Source: an uncultured Fimbriimonas sp.
Lineage (GTDB): Bacteria; Armatimonadota; Fimbriimonadia; Fimbriimonadales; Fimbriimonadaceae
Assembly (NCBI GenBank): GCA_945952345.1
Contig: CAMFIS010000019.1
Coordinates: 1 to 32,140 of the forward strand
Direction of reading: 5' to 3'
Length of the DNA stretch: 32,140 nucleotides
The notes under the pieces are model-generated. The model was given only the letters and a program-made list of their open reading frames with translations, searched no databases and was not told where the DNA came from. Of the stretch, positions 20,909 through 29,211 are shown one piece after another (the first letter of the stretch is position 1; every line of letters begins with the position of its first letter). A program made the translations under genes and the position numbers.

Positions 20909-22384
20909 CTATTTTGAATCCATGAGATTGAAGTCGCCGCTGGAGGTAGCGGTAACTTTGTATGCCGTACCATCGATATTCAGGTCCTTGATGGTGATCG
21001 AACCGAGTTCGTCGGGTACGCAAGGCTTGGCGCTGAGCCACCAGCCCGATTTGAGCCGCTTGGTCCACTTGGCGCCTGGCAATGGAAAGCGGTCGATGCG
21101 GAATCCTAGAAAGCCGTACAGGACCGTGTCGATTGCTCCAGCGGCACCGGTGAAGAAGTATGGCCGAACCGCGGTCCGGCGTTCCGAGAAGAGGTTATTA
21201 GGTCCTTTCAGGAATGGCTTCCAGCTTTCGATCCACGCTTGGTAGGCTTTCTCTTTTTCCCCCAATCGAGCCCAAATAGTCGCCGTGACCGCTTGTCCCA
21301 TCGCGGGTCCACTGGGGCTGATCTGACCGGCAAACCGATCCATCATCGCCCGAGCGTTGCCCTCGGCCCGAGGGCACTGCAGCGGGTAAATAGCCAACAG
21401 CCCGGCGGCTTGCTGATAGTCCTTCAGCGGGTCGCCATCGTAGTTGAGCAGGGATCGTTTGTCTTGGGGGACGACGTATTCGCCCTTGGTATTCCAACGT
21501 CGATCGCATGACACCCACTGGGCCAACATGTTCGTGTAAAGGTCGTTATTACCTTCAAACTTTTCGTTGGGTGAAACTACATCCTGGATCTCCTTGCCGC
21601 GATTCGTGTTGGTCGAGCGAGCGTCGTAATAGACTGAGACGGCTCGAGATATTCGGGTTACGTCCTTAGGTTCGGCAAGACCCATGGCTTCGGCCTGCGT
21701 GAGTCCCCAGACCACATCTCCCGAAATGTGCTCTTGGCGCTTCGTTTTTTGCAGACAGACTTCTTTGCCGGTGACCGAGCTCTCCCACGGAAACTTCATG
21801 CCGTCATTGGCAAACTTTTCTCCCTTGATTTTTGCCCAGTCCAGGTAGTTAATGTGGGCTTGCTGCGCACGGCCGATGCGGTACTGAGCCGCGGCCCGAG
21901 CGGAATCTGGTGCGAGCAAGATCATAGCAGGCATCATCCAAACGTCCAAGTCCCAGAACGTATGGCCAAAGTAGAGGTCGTTCGACGAGCCGAACGGACC
22001 AAAACCAAACTTAGCAATAGAGAACACGGGTGCCCGGGCGCCAAGGGTGAAGTTCCTGAGGACAGATTTGAACGCTTCATCACCTTCAAAGGATTTGCCG
22101 AAAGTTATCGTTGGCAGATCGGTGTCGCGTGACTCAATGGAGGGTTCATTCTCGGACCGAACGAATTCAAGCTTTTCTTCTCCATCAGACTGAAACTGTT
22201 TGGCTCGCCACTGATGCGTCTGACCTCCCTTGTCCTTGGTTACAACCGTGTTGCTATCGATGACGTAGTCGACGTACTCTTCGTCACTTGGTCCATGGGC
22301 GGCCAATATCGGAGATGCCTTGGGTGCCGAGGGTCCACCACAACCCATTACGGCGAGGCCAACGAGATACCAGGCGCGCTTCAT
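20909..22384 (-). CDS. Lipoprotein related to GH65 glycoside hydrolases (ATHL1-like)
   Basis: The 491-residue protein begins with a lipoprotein signal ending in AVMGC, with C15 as the lipidated residue. The catalytic (alpha/alpha)6-type part shows FGHTFWDLDVWMMPAMILL (about 139-157), RIGRAQQAH, KFPWESSVTGKEVC (about 197-210) and QEHISGDVVWGL (about 217-228). These correspond to the FWDxExW, FPWESAxxG and general-acid regions of GH65 enzymes, with E218 the likely acid. GH65 members hydrolyse or phosphorolyse alpha-glucosides, including the ATHL1 glucosidase acting on glycosylated hydroxylysine. The substrate here is unknown. It is anchored outside the cytoplasmic membrane. Its ATG overlaps the stop of the upstream repeat-protein gene (ATGA), implying joint production. 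Confidence 0.77.
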   Translation of the reverse strand: MKRAWYLVGLAVMGCGGPSAPKASPILAAHGPSDEEYVDYVIDSNTVVTKDKGGQTHQWRAKQFQSDGEEKLEFVRSENEPSIESRDTDLPTITFGKSFEGDEAFKSVLRNFTLGARAPVFSIAKFGFGPFGSSNDLYFGHTFWDLDVWMMPAMILLAPDSARAAAQYRIGRAQQAHINYLDWAKIKGEKFANDGMKFPWESSVTGKEVCLQKTKRQEHISGDVVWGLTQAEAMGLAEPKDVTRISRAVSVYYDARSTNTNRGKEIQDVVSPNEKFEGNNDLYTNMLAQWVSCDRRWNTKGEYVVPQDKRSLLNYDGDPLKDYQQAAGLLAIYPLQCPRAEGNARAMMDRFAGQISPSGPAMGQAVTATIWARLGEKEKAYQAWIESWKPFLKGPNNLFSERRTAVRPYFFTGAAGAIDTVLYGFLGFRIDRFPLPGAKWTKRLKSGWWLSAKPCVPDELGSITIKDLNIDGTAYKVTATSSGDFNLMDSK

Positions 22385-25011
22385 CGCCCGATATCGACGC
22401 CTTTGGCGACGGCAGCGACCATTGGATTGAGGTCCTTTGTGAGCTCGATGATCCTTGCTCGGTACGCTTCGGGAACGCGACCACTTAACGTGGTCATCGC
22501 TTTGATCTTCACGCCTTTCAAGGGTGAATTGAGTCCAGCTCCGGCAAACCGTAGCGATTCCTCCGTTCCTACGGCGCCGAGCATTTCGATTCCTGCCACT
22601 TGGGCTTTCTCGTCTGGGCGCCCCATGAGCTGCTTCCCAAGCGTGAGACCGCGAGGGTACTTGGCGACGAAAGCGATGGCCTGCTGCCGAATGATCACAT
22701 CTTTGTTCAACAGCAAAGATTCCATGGTCGACACCAGTTTTTCGTCTCCGAGCTTTGCGATAGCTATGACTGCTTCCTGAGCCGTCAACGCGTCGCCCGC
22801 CAGGACGAGGCCGGAAATTTGATCCACAAATTCATTGGCGCCAATGGTCGCCGCGTAGCGCGCTGCGGCCCGTCGGGCCACTTCGTTCTGCAAGGCTTGG
22901 CCGATGAGCGACTTGAGATCACCAACCTTGGCGAGGTTCGCGACGTCGAAGAGGGTTCGCTCCGCCGCATCCTTCGCGGTTGTCGCCTTGTTTGCGAGCG
23001 TAGTTCGACACTCCGGAACAGCTGTCAGAATATTTGCGGCAATGCGAATGGCTCGCTGTCCCGCGCGGTCGGCGAAGTTTGAGCAAAATCGCGCAAAGGC
23101 AGGCGAACCGATGCCGTTGAGCTTGCGCGTGGCCTGGAGAGAGTAGTTTCCATCGGAGCACACGATCTCCCAAAGCCGGTCGATCTCAGCTTCGTCGGCC
23201 TTCACCGATCCTGGTTTCGGCATCGAGTCCGGCTCACCAGTGCCGACCTCGTCGCCGTTGAATGCGATCGAATGATCCTTGAAAGCGGCAGCGCCCGGGC
23301 TGGGACCGACCCCGATGTGATTATCGCCGCCAAAGTCGGCGAACAATCCAATTCCCATTCGTCCATCGGTTTGAACTCCGACGCCCACGGTTCCAGTAAA
23401 CGTGTCGGAACCTTCGGCGTCGAGATAGATTGCGACCGATCCGCCCTGAGCTGTGGCCGGCTGGCTGTCGTGGGCAGCGACAACATCGTTTCCGGCGCGA
23501 TCGAGCACGAGGGCCACGCTGCGGTTGATCGCAAAGCTATGGCACTGCCCTTCGCGCACCATGTAGACATCGTCTCCGGCAAGGTCGAACAACAGAGCAC
23601 ATCCTTCGTTTTGAGCGAACGCTTGGGCCTGCCTTTGAGAAAAATAGGCGTCTTGACCCGACAGGTCGTACAGACTTGCGACGCCAAATCCTTGGGCGCA
23701 CGCCTGGGATTCCGTGCCCGACTCGTAGAGGTCGTCACCAGCGTTGTCGGTGAGCAGTCCAATCCCGCCGGGGAGAATTCCCGAAAAGCCCTGGGCGCGA
23801 CCCACGTAACCTTGTCGCGACTGACCATCGGGAACGAGTCCTCCGGCGCGATACCGGTCATTTCCGTCCGGATTGAAAAGCCAGCCGACGCCGCCGAGCA
23901 TGCCTGCACCCTGGCCCAAGTAGCCGATCTTCATCGTGTCGGTGCCCTTGCTACCGATCATGATTCCCACGCCAGCCATGCCAAAGCCCTGGCCAATGCA
24001 GCGAGATTCCATGCGGAAGGCTTGCTCGACTTTGACAATCCCGACCCCGCCAAGTCCCGCACCAAATGAGATTCCCTTTGCGTTGAGGTCCGGTCTCGAT
24101 CCTTCGAAGTAAGCGAGGCCCACACCCAGAATGCCAACGCCGGTCGAGGCATCGGGAAAGTCTGATTTCACGTCATTGCCAAGGTCGATCACGACGCTGG
24201 CGTATCCGATTCCCGCGCCATAACGACCGGTGTATCGATTTCGGCCCCCGAGGTCGATGGAAAGATTCGAGTTTTTGGAGTCATGGAGGTCATCGTTGAC
24301 GCCGCAAACTTCTACGTTCACGCCGTTTTCGAGGAATGTGGCGCGGCTCTTCCATCCGGCGGCAGCAGCAAGTCGGATCGCTGGTAGCTCTTCCTGCACG
24401 TCGCGATTGAGGTCTTGTGCGGCCTTGCGAATGAGGGCGAGGTTGACTTTTGCGAGTAGAGACTCCATCTGCTCCAGCGAACACTTGGGTTTTTGGACAA
24501 AGTCGAATTTGATATCGGTGCCCGTCGCTGCCCATTGCGGCAGAGATTCGATGAGCAACCTTTTCTCTTCGGGCGTGAGTTTCGCGAGGGCTTCCTTGAT
24601 CTGCGTATTCGCGGTGGAAATAGAGTTCACCAGGTTCGAGACCGAGTCACGCAACTCCTCGGGCAGGAGCGCGGCGTTTCTCAGCGGAGTTGAAATTGCG
24701 GCTCGGTTGGAACTGATCGCCTGATCCTTGAAGCAATCGGTAAGAACTGCGCTCAGCATTGCGTTTGCGTTGGTATCCGCTTTGGCATGAAGCGCCATCA
24801 CGGCCTCGGCTCCAGTAATCGGCGAACCCAGCACTTTGGAGCAAAGATCGAGAGAAAATGGAGGCGTCGTGCTTTGCCTTGCAAACTCAAGATCTTCCGG
24901 AGTGTAATTCCCAATGCTCAACGTGTCGAGGAGCATTTGCGACTCCTTGGGAGAGAATTGTGCCGACGCCATCGAAGCGAAGAAGAGGAGAAGGCAACCG
25001 AGCACTCTCAT
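22381..25011 (-). CDS. Large secreted protein: Asp/Gly-rich ~27-residue solenoid repeats plus HEAT-like tail
   Basis: The protein has 876 residues. A signal peptide (MRVLGCLLLFFASMASA) is followed by a helical region to about residue 230. Then come repeats built on the pattern GxxxLxDxxGxDxY. The core units TDNAGDD (421), YDLSGQD (448), FDLAGDD (475), LDRAGND (503), LDAEGSD (530) and ADFGGDN (558) recur every 27-28 residues; less regular copies occupy about 248-400. This periodicity suggests a beta-solenoid whose turns expose Asp/Gly loops, possibly binding calcium. Residues from about 640 onward look like HEAT-type helical pairs. I recall similar repeat proteins from Planctomycetes and Armatimonadota without known function. 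It is coupled by ATGA to the GH65-like lipoprotein, suggesting a shared extracellular role. Confidence 0.8.
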   Translation of the reverse strand: MRVLGCLLLFFASMASAQFSPKESQMLLDTLSIGNYTPEDLEFARQSTTPPFSLDLCSKVLGSPITGAEAVMALHAKADTNANAMLSAVLTDCFKDQAISSNRAAISTPLRNAALLPEELRDSVSNLVNSISTANTQIKEALAKLTPEEKRLLIESLPQWAATGTDIKFDFVQKPKCSLEQMESLLAKVNLALIRKAAQDLNRDVQEELPAIRLAAAAGWKSRATFLENGVNVEVCGVNDDLHDSKNSNLSIDLGGRNRYTGRYGAGIGYASVVIDLGNDVKSDFPDASTGVGILGVGLAYFEGSRPDLNAKGISFGAGLGGVGIVKVEQAFRMESRCIGQGFGMAGVGIMIGSKGTDTMKIGYLGQGAGMLGGVGWLFNPDGNDRYRAGGLVPDGQSRQGYVGRAQGFSGILPGGIGLLTDNAGDDLYESGTESQACAQGFGVASLYDLSGQDAYFSQRQAQAFAQNEGCALLFDLAGDDVYMVREGQCHSFAINRSVALVLDRAGNDVVAAHDSQPATAQGGSVAIYLDAEGSDTFTGTVGVGVQTDGRMGIGLFADFGGDNHIGVGPSPGAAAFKDHSIAFNGDEVGTGEPDSMPKPGSVKADEAEIDRLWEIVCSDGNYSLQATRKLNGIGSPAFARFCSNFADRAGQRAIRIAANILTAVPECRTTLANKATTAKDAAERTLFDVANLAKVGDLKSLIGQALQNEVARRAAARYAATIGANEFVDQISGLVLAGDALTAQEAVIAIAKLGDEKLVSTMESLLLNKDVIIRQQAIAFVAKYPRGLTLGKQLMGRPDEKAQVAGIEMLGAVGTEESLRFAGAGLNSPLKGVKIKAMTTLSGRVPEAYRARIIELTKDLNPMVAAVAKGVDIGR

Positions 25012-25095
25012 GAATACCTAGCATTTTAACCAGTGCATGGGAGCGGAGTATCCTTTTTAAGCGAGGAATCGTCTGATTCGGTGGGAGGTTGAGAA

Positions 25096-26253
25096 GTGAA
25101 TAGGAGTTCTGACTACGTGCGAACGCGAGCGTTGCTGTTTGCCGCCGTTGGCAGCGTCGCAATGCTGAGCCTGCTACGTTTCGGCGCTCTTGGTCACTTC
25201 CTTTCCGATTCATCGAAGAAGAGTGACGGGGCAAAGTCGGAAGATGCCGTTGCAGTTCCGAAGAAATATCGAGAACCCGTTGCAGCCACAAAGCCACTCA
25301 ACGTAACTCTGAAGCGGGTCGACACAAAGAATTATCTCCTGGCCGATTTGAACGATCAGGGCGATCTTCTCTACCTGACCTCGCCTCAAAATGCCGATTA
25401 CCGCCAGTACCTGGTCGTTCGAAAGAATAAGGAGGAGATGTTGCCGCGTGAAAAGAACAACATCTTCTATCGGCTCACAGATAGTGGAAATGTCATCCGT
25501 CGCCCGGGAGCGTTTCGAGCGGGCGCGATTCGACAGCCGAGGTTCTTTTCAACCAGCATTACCGCCTATAACGAGATTAAGTTCTTTCGAACATATCAGG
25601 ATGACGGCTCGGTCATCATGGTCAATTACAACCGAAAGAACAAAGAAACACCGTTGGAATTACAGATAGCCAAGTCGGAGCAGGGAAACCGTACCATCTA
25701 CCGGTGCAAGTACCCGATCTCGATCTTGGAACAAGGTGAGGACAGAAGTTGGTGGATCCTAGAAACCCATGGCACCAAGATGGTTCCCAGCGACGTCATC
25801 ACCCACATCAGTGGCGACAAGGTGGATCACCTCGATCTCCCGGAGAGGTACCGTACGGTCCAACGCCTCGTTGCGACCAAGGGCATGATTGCGGCGACTT
25901 TCGGATCACAGCAGGACAAGGAGCCTATCCGCTCTTTTGTTCGCGAAGGTTCGAATTGGCGTGAACTTCCGATTCCAGAAGGATACGTTTATTCCTTTGT
26001 CCAAAAGGTGATGTTCGACGGAACGATTATTGGATTTGTTACAGACTCGGAAGAATATAAATTTGCCCAGGTTGTGTGGAAAGGTGGCGGCGTTCAGAAG
26101 CTGGACCAATTGGAGAATTGGCCCAAGCACGGACAAATCACGTATATCACGGCCCTAACTCGAAGAGGAGATATCTTCGTTCGAAACGTAACCGATTCGG
26201 CTACCGGCGGCGGCGACTACTATCTCTTGACGATCCATGCTTCGGGTGGCTAA
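25096..26253 (+). CDS. Unknown membrane-anchored exported protein, paralogue 1
   Basis: The 385-residue protein starts at a GTG preceded by GGGAGG seven bases upstream. A membrane anchor lies at about residues 11-30, followed by a hydrophilic Ser/Lys-rich linker and a long beta-rich region with many Tyr, Trp and Asp residues. The C-terminal 120 residues (ATFGSQ, WRELPIPEGY, VVWKGGG, NWPKHGQI, FVRNVTD, DYYLLTI) align with the end of the next gene's product. The repeated strand-turn pattern could be a beta-propeller, but no known family signature is visible. The two genes are in tandem, 79 bases apart, with a small hairpin between them. Confidence 0.75.
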   Translation: MNRSSDYVRTRALLFAAVGSVAMLSLLRFGALGHFLSDSSKKSDGAKSEDAVAVPKKYREPVAATKPLNVTLKRVDTKNYLLADLNDQGDLLYLTSPQNADYRQYLVVRKNKEEMLPREKNNIFYRLTDSGNVIRRPGAFRAGAIRQPRFFSTSITAYNEIKFFRTYQDDGSVIMVNYNRKNKETPLELQIAKSEQGNRTIYRCKYPISILEQGEDRSWWILETHGTKMVPSDVITHISGDKVDHLDLPERYRTVQRLVATKGMIAATFGSQQDKEPIRSFVREGSNWRELPIPEGYVYSFVQKVMFDGTIIGFVTDSEEYKFAQVVWKGGGVQKLDQLENWPKHGQITYITALTRRGDIFVRNVTDSATGGGDYYLLTIHASGG

Positions 26254-26285
26254 TCAGCATATGTTCTTCGTAATAGAATGAGTTC

Positions 26286-26303
26286 GGAGTGGAATTTCAC
26301 TCC
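26286..26303 (+). terminator. Weak hairpin between the tandem paralogues
   Basis: GGAGTG (26286-26291) and CACTCC (26298-26303) form a 6-bp stem with a 6-base loop followed by TTTG. The short U-run suggests an attenuator or partial terminator reducing read-through into the second paralogue. Confidence 0.35.
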
Positions 26304-26332
26304 TTTGAAACTTCAAATTAGAGACACATATT

Positions 26333-27535
26333 TTGAGCCCAACAGCAATTCGAATCTCTCTTCTAGCCGTCGGTGGCGCCCTCATTACCGGCGCTGCTAT
26401 CAGCGCGAAGCATTTTTTGGCGGGGCAGGAGAAGAAAGAAGCGCCCGCTGCCCCCCAGTATCCGGTTTTGGTGGATCTTCATCCGGAGCGCGAAGCCCTC
26501 AAGAAGCTACCGAAGGTCGCTCCAAGCGGGACGTTTGGTATCGAAATTACTCGAATGCCGTTTTCACGAGGCGCGCCCTATTCGGTGTCGGACGAAGGAA
26601 GCGCGATCGTATCGGTCAAGCCGGATAAGGGTCAATTTGAACTGTGGAAGGATGGGAAGTACTCTGCATTGCCGGCTCGACCTCTGAACTTGAAGCCGAT
26701 GCTGGCTACTGACGGTGTTGTACGCGATTGGCTCAACTTAACCGTTGACGAGTTCTCCACTGAACCCGACAAGCTTCAGCCAGTCTTTCGGGGAGCCGAA
26801 TACTTTCAGCCGTTTTGGGAACCGAATGGCGACTTGATTTTTTCTCGGGCTGTCATCAAACCAAGCGACCACCGAACCTACTATGTGCTCGACCGGGAAT
26901 CGCACGATATCCAACAGATTCCAAAAGAGTCCATTGCGAGAGAAAGGATTACGTCGAAGGACCGATATTTTGAAACGAAGTATTTTATGATGCTCGTCGA
27001 GGTCGGGGACACTGGTATCGCATGGCTCCGGGAGCGTCATGGTTCGGCCACCGCCGACTTCGAAAGACTGCTTACCGTCGATACATCGAAGCCCGCGCCG
27101 CAAACACCTGAAGAGGTTGCTCTCCCACCTGGTTACCATGAGATCCGCCGGGTGAGTCAGACAAAAGGCAAAGTCGTCGCTACGTTTGGTCCGGTTGGGA
27201 CCCCGATGCCTTGTCGAACCTTCGTTCAGAGGGGAAAGGATTGGAAAGAACTTCCGATTCCCGCTGGCTATGAATGTTCGTATGTCGATCGAGTCCTCGC
27301 AAACGGTCTCGTGGTCGGCTACATCATGGGTGATGACCCCGTAAAGCTGAAGAATGTGGTGTGGAAGGACGATCAGATTTGTATTCTGAACGACCTTCCG
27401 CAGTGGCCCAAAGGCGGGCAAGTGTCGATCATCGACGTTGTTGGTCGGGACGGCACTTTGGTTGTCCAAAATGTTACCGACCTTGGCTCGCGAGCCCGAG
27501 ACTATTACATGTTCAAGATCGGCAACCCGAAGTAA
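26333..27535 (+). CDS. Unknown membrane-anchored exported protein, paralogue 2
   Basis: This protein (400 residues) begins at a TTG; an in-frame stop at 26306 prevents a much earlier start and no ATG is available. A hydrophobic anchor (about residues 7-30) is followed by an Ala/Pro/Lys linker and a beta-rich ectodomain. Its C-terminus (VATFGPVG, WKELPIPAGY, NVVWKDDQ, QWPKGGQVSI, VVQNVTDLG, DYYMFKI) is clearly homologous to the upstream gene product, while the central regions have diverged. Its stop codon directly abuts the stop of the convergent trpS. The function is unknown. No strong ribosome site precedes the TTG, so the exact start is uncertain. Confidence 0.75.
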   Translation: MSPTAIRISLLAVGGALITGAAISAKHFLAGQEKKEAPAAPQYPVLVDLHPEREALKKLPKVAPSGTFGIEITRMPFSRGAPYSVSDEGSAIVSVKPDKGQFELWKDGKYSALPARPLNLKPMLATDGVVRDWLNLTVDEFSTEPDKLQPVFRGAEYFQPFWEPNGDLIFSRAVIKPSDHRTYYVLDRESHDIQQIPKESIARERITSKDRYFETKYFMMLVEVGDTGIAWLRERHGSATADFERLLTVDTSKPAPQTPEEVALPPGYHEIRRVSQTKGKVVATFGPVGTPMPCRTFVQRGKDWKELPIPAGYECSYVDRVLANGLVVGYIMGDDPVKLKNVVWKDDQICILNDLPQWPKGGQVSIIDVVGRDGTLVVQNVTDLGSRARDYYMFKIGNPK

Positions 27536-28534
27536 CTATGCCAGCAGGCCCATGGCTTTGCGGACTTCGATCATCGTCTGACTTGCCACGGCGCTTGCTT
27601 TCTCAGCGCCTTGGCGCAGGATCTCGCGAACGTCGTTATCGTCCAGCGAGGCGCGAAGTTCGCGCATCGGGCGGAAGTATTCGTTGATCGCTTCGGTGCA
27701 CTCGGTCTTGTTCATCATGCAGCCTCGCAGACCTTGACGGTCTTCTTCCCATTGCGTTTGCCAATTGGGAGAATACACCTTTAGGTACTGGCAAACGGCG
27801 CAGCTCTCAGGGATTCCGGGATCGTCTTTCTTAATCTTGGACGGCGTGGTGTACGCGCTCTTGATCTTCTTGGCGGTCTCGTCCGCGGTATCTGCGAGGT
27901 AGATGCAGTTGTCGTACGATTTCGACATTTTGCGCATATCCAGGCCGGGAAGCTTTGCCCTCGTCTCGTCCTCGGGAATCAGATACTTGTAGGTCGGGAA
28001 GATGTCTTGCCCATAGAGGCGGTTGAATCGTTGCCCGATGTCGTTCCCGATTTCGAGGTGGGGCGCCTGGTCTCGGCCAACCGGAACTCCGTAGGGACGA
28101 TAAAGCAAGATGTCAGAAGTTTGAAGCACGGGATAACCAAGCAACCCATAGGGTTCTCTCTCGGCTCCACCCATCGCGTCCCGCTTCTCTTTGTACGTTG
28201 GAGTTCGCTCGAGCCATCCAAGCGGCGTCACCATGCTAAACAGCAGATGCAGCTCGGCATGTTCTTTGACGTGGCTCTGGACGAAGATGGCGGATTTGTC
28301 GGGATCGATTCCTGCGGCAATGAAGTCCTTCGCAACGCCGATGCTGTTCTGGCCGATCTGATCGGTTTCTTCGAACATGGTGGTGAGCGCGTGCCAATCG
28401 GCGACCATGCAGAACATCTCGAAGCCCTTGTTTTGAAGGTCGACCCAGTTTCGCAGGGCGCCCTCGTAGTTTCCGATGTGTAGTCGCGGCTGGGTCGGCC
28501 GCATTCCGCTTAAGATTCTTTGTTTGTCGCTCAC
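27536..28534 (-). CDS. trpS: Tryptophanyl-tRNA synthetase
   Basis: The 332-residue protein is a standard bacterial TrpRS. The class I signatures are visible as HIGNY near the N-terminus (SGMRPTQPRLHIGN) and KMSKS (DMRKMSKSYDN) near residue 205. Other typical blocks are MVADWHALT, PVLQTSDILLY and the GRDQAPHLEI stretch. It charges tRNA-Trp using ATP. The start is a GTG with AGTAGG directly upstream. It is the last gene of a compact minus-strand group with lysA and a site-2 protease, five bases after the latter. Its stop abuts the stop of the convergent unknown gene. Confidence 0.97.
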   Translation of the reverse strand: MSDKQRILSGMRPTQPRLHIGNYEGALRNWVDLQNKGFEMFCMVADWHALTTMFEETDQIGQNSIGVAKDFIAAGIDPDKSAIFVQSHVKEHAELHLLFSMVTPLGWLERTPTYKEKRDAMGGAEREPYGLLGYPVLQTSDILLYRPYGVPVGRDQAPHLEIGNDIGQRFNRLYGQDIFPTYKYLIPEDETRAKLPGLDMRKMSKSYDNCIYLADTADETAKKIKSAYTTPSKIKKDDPGIPESCAVCQYLKVYSPNWQTQWEEDRQGLRGCMMNKTECTEAINEYFRPMRELRASLDDNDVREILRQGAEKASAVASQTMIEVRKAMGLLA

Positions 28535-28539
28535 CCTAC

Positions 28540-29211
28540 TTATATACCCAGAACGAACCGGATGCCGTTGGTGATGAAGAAGCCCAAGTACCGGCCGATA
28601 GGGTCAAATTGACCGCGCATGAAGATCAGCACGAGGAAGATGATGGTTCCCGGGCCAGCGCAAAATTGGTACCATCGGTTTCGCGGAATTGGAGGCAGCA
28701 TCGCTCCGACCAGCCAGTGGCCGTCGAGAGGGCCCATTGGAATCAAATTGAAAGCAAACAGCGATAGGTTGATGATGAACGTCATGCAGATGTACGCGCC
28801 AAGGTAGTCCTTTATGGGATCGAAGCCTAACGCTTGATTCACGTTGTCTACGGTGCCGAACCCTGCCCGCATCAGAATAGCCGCGACAAGGGCTATTCCC
28901 AGATTCGAAACTGGACCCATTACAACCGAGATGAAGTGATCCCACCTGGGATTTTTCATCTTGCCGACGTTGACCATAACCGGCTTACCCCATCCGATAC
29001 CAAACCCGGTCATCGACGAGACGAACATCATAATCGTGCCCATGGGATCAAGGTGAGCCAGAGGATTCAGCGTCACTCGACCTTGCGCTCTCGGTGTCAT
29101 GTCGCCCGCGAGGTCAGCGAATTTGGCGTGGCAAAACTCGTGCAAGGTAATGGCCGGAATGAGAACCAACATGCGCATGAGCAAGCGAACGAAATCGATG
29201 TTGTCAAACAC
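28540..29211 (-). CDS. Site-2 protease-like (M50) membrane metalloprotease
   Basis: This 223-residue integral membrane protein carries HEFCH (H24, E25, H28) in the first helix. The second motif NLIPMGPLDG (N155 to G164, with D163) completes the zinc site. The size and the spacing of the motifs match the minimal, PDZ-free M50B proteins often annotated as site-2 protease family. Such enzymes cleave within membranes, but the substrate is unknown. The start is GTG, sharing one base with the lysA stop (TAGTG), and trpS follows five bases after its stop. The three genes therefore look like one operon, although their functions are unrelated. Confidence 0.93.
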   Translation of the reverse strand: MFDNIDFVRLLMRMLVLIPAITLHEFCHAKFADLAGDMTPRAQGRVTLNPLAHLDPMGTIMMFVSSMTGFGIGWGKPVMVNVGKMKNPRWDHFISVVMGPVSNLGIALVAAILMRAGFGTVDNVNQALGFDPIKDYLGAYICMTFIINLSLFAFNLIPMGPLDGHWLVGAMLPPIPRNRWYQFCAGPGTIIFLVLIFMRGQFDPIGRYLGFFITNGIRFVLGI

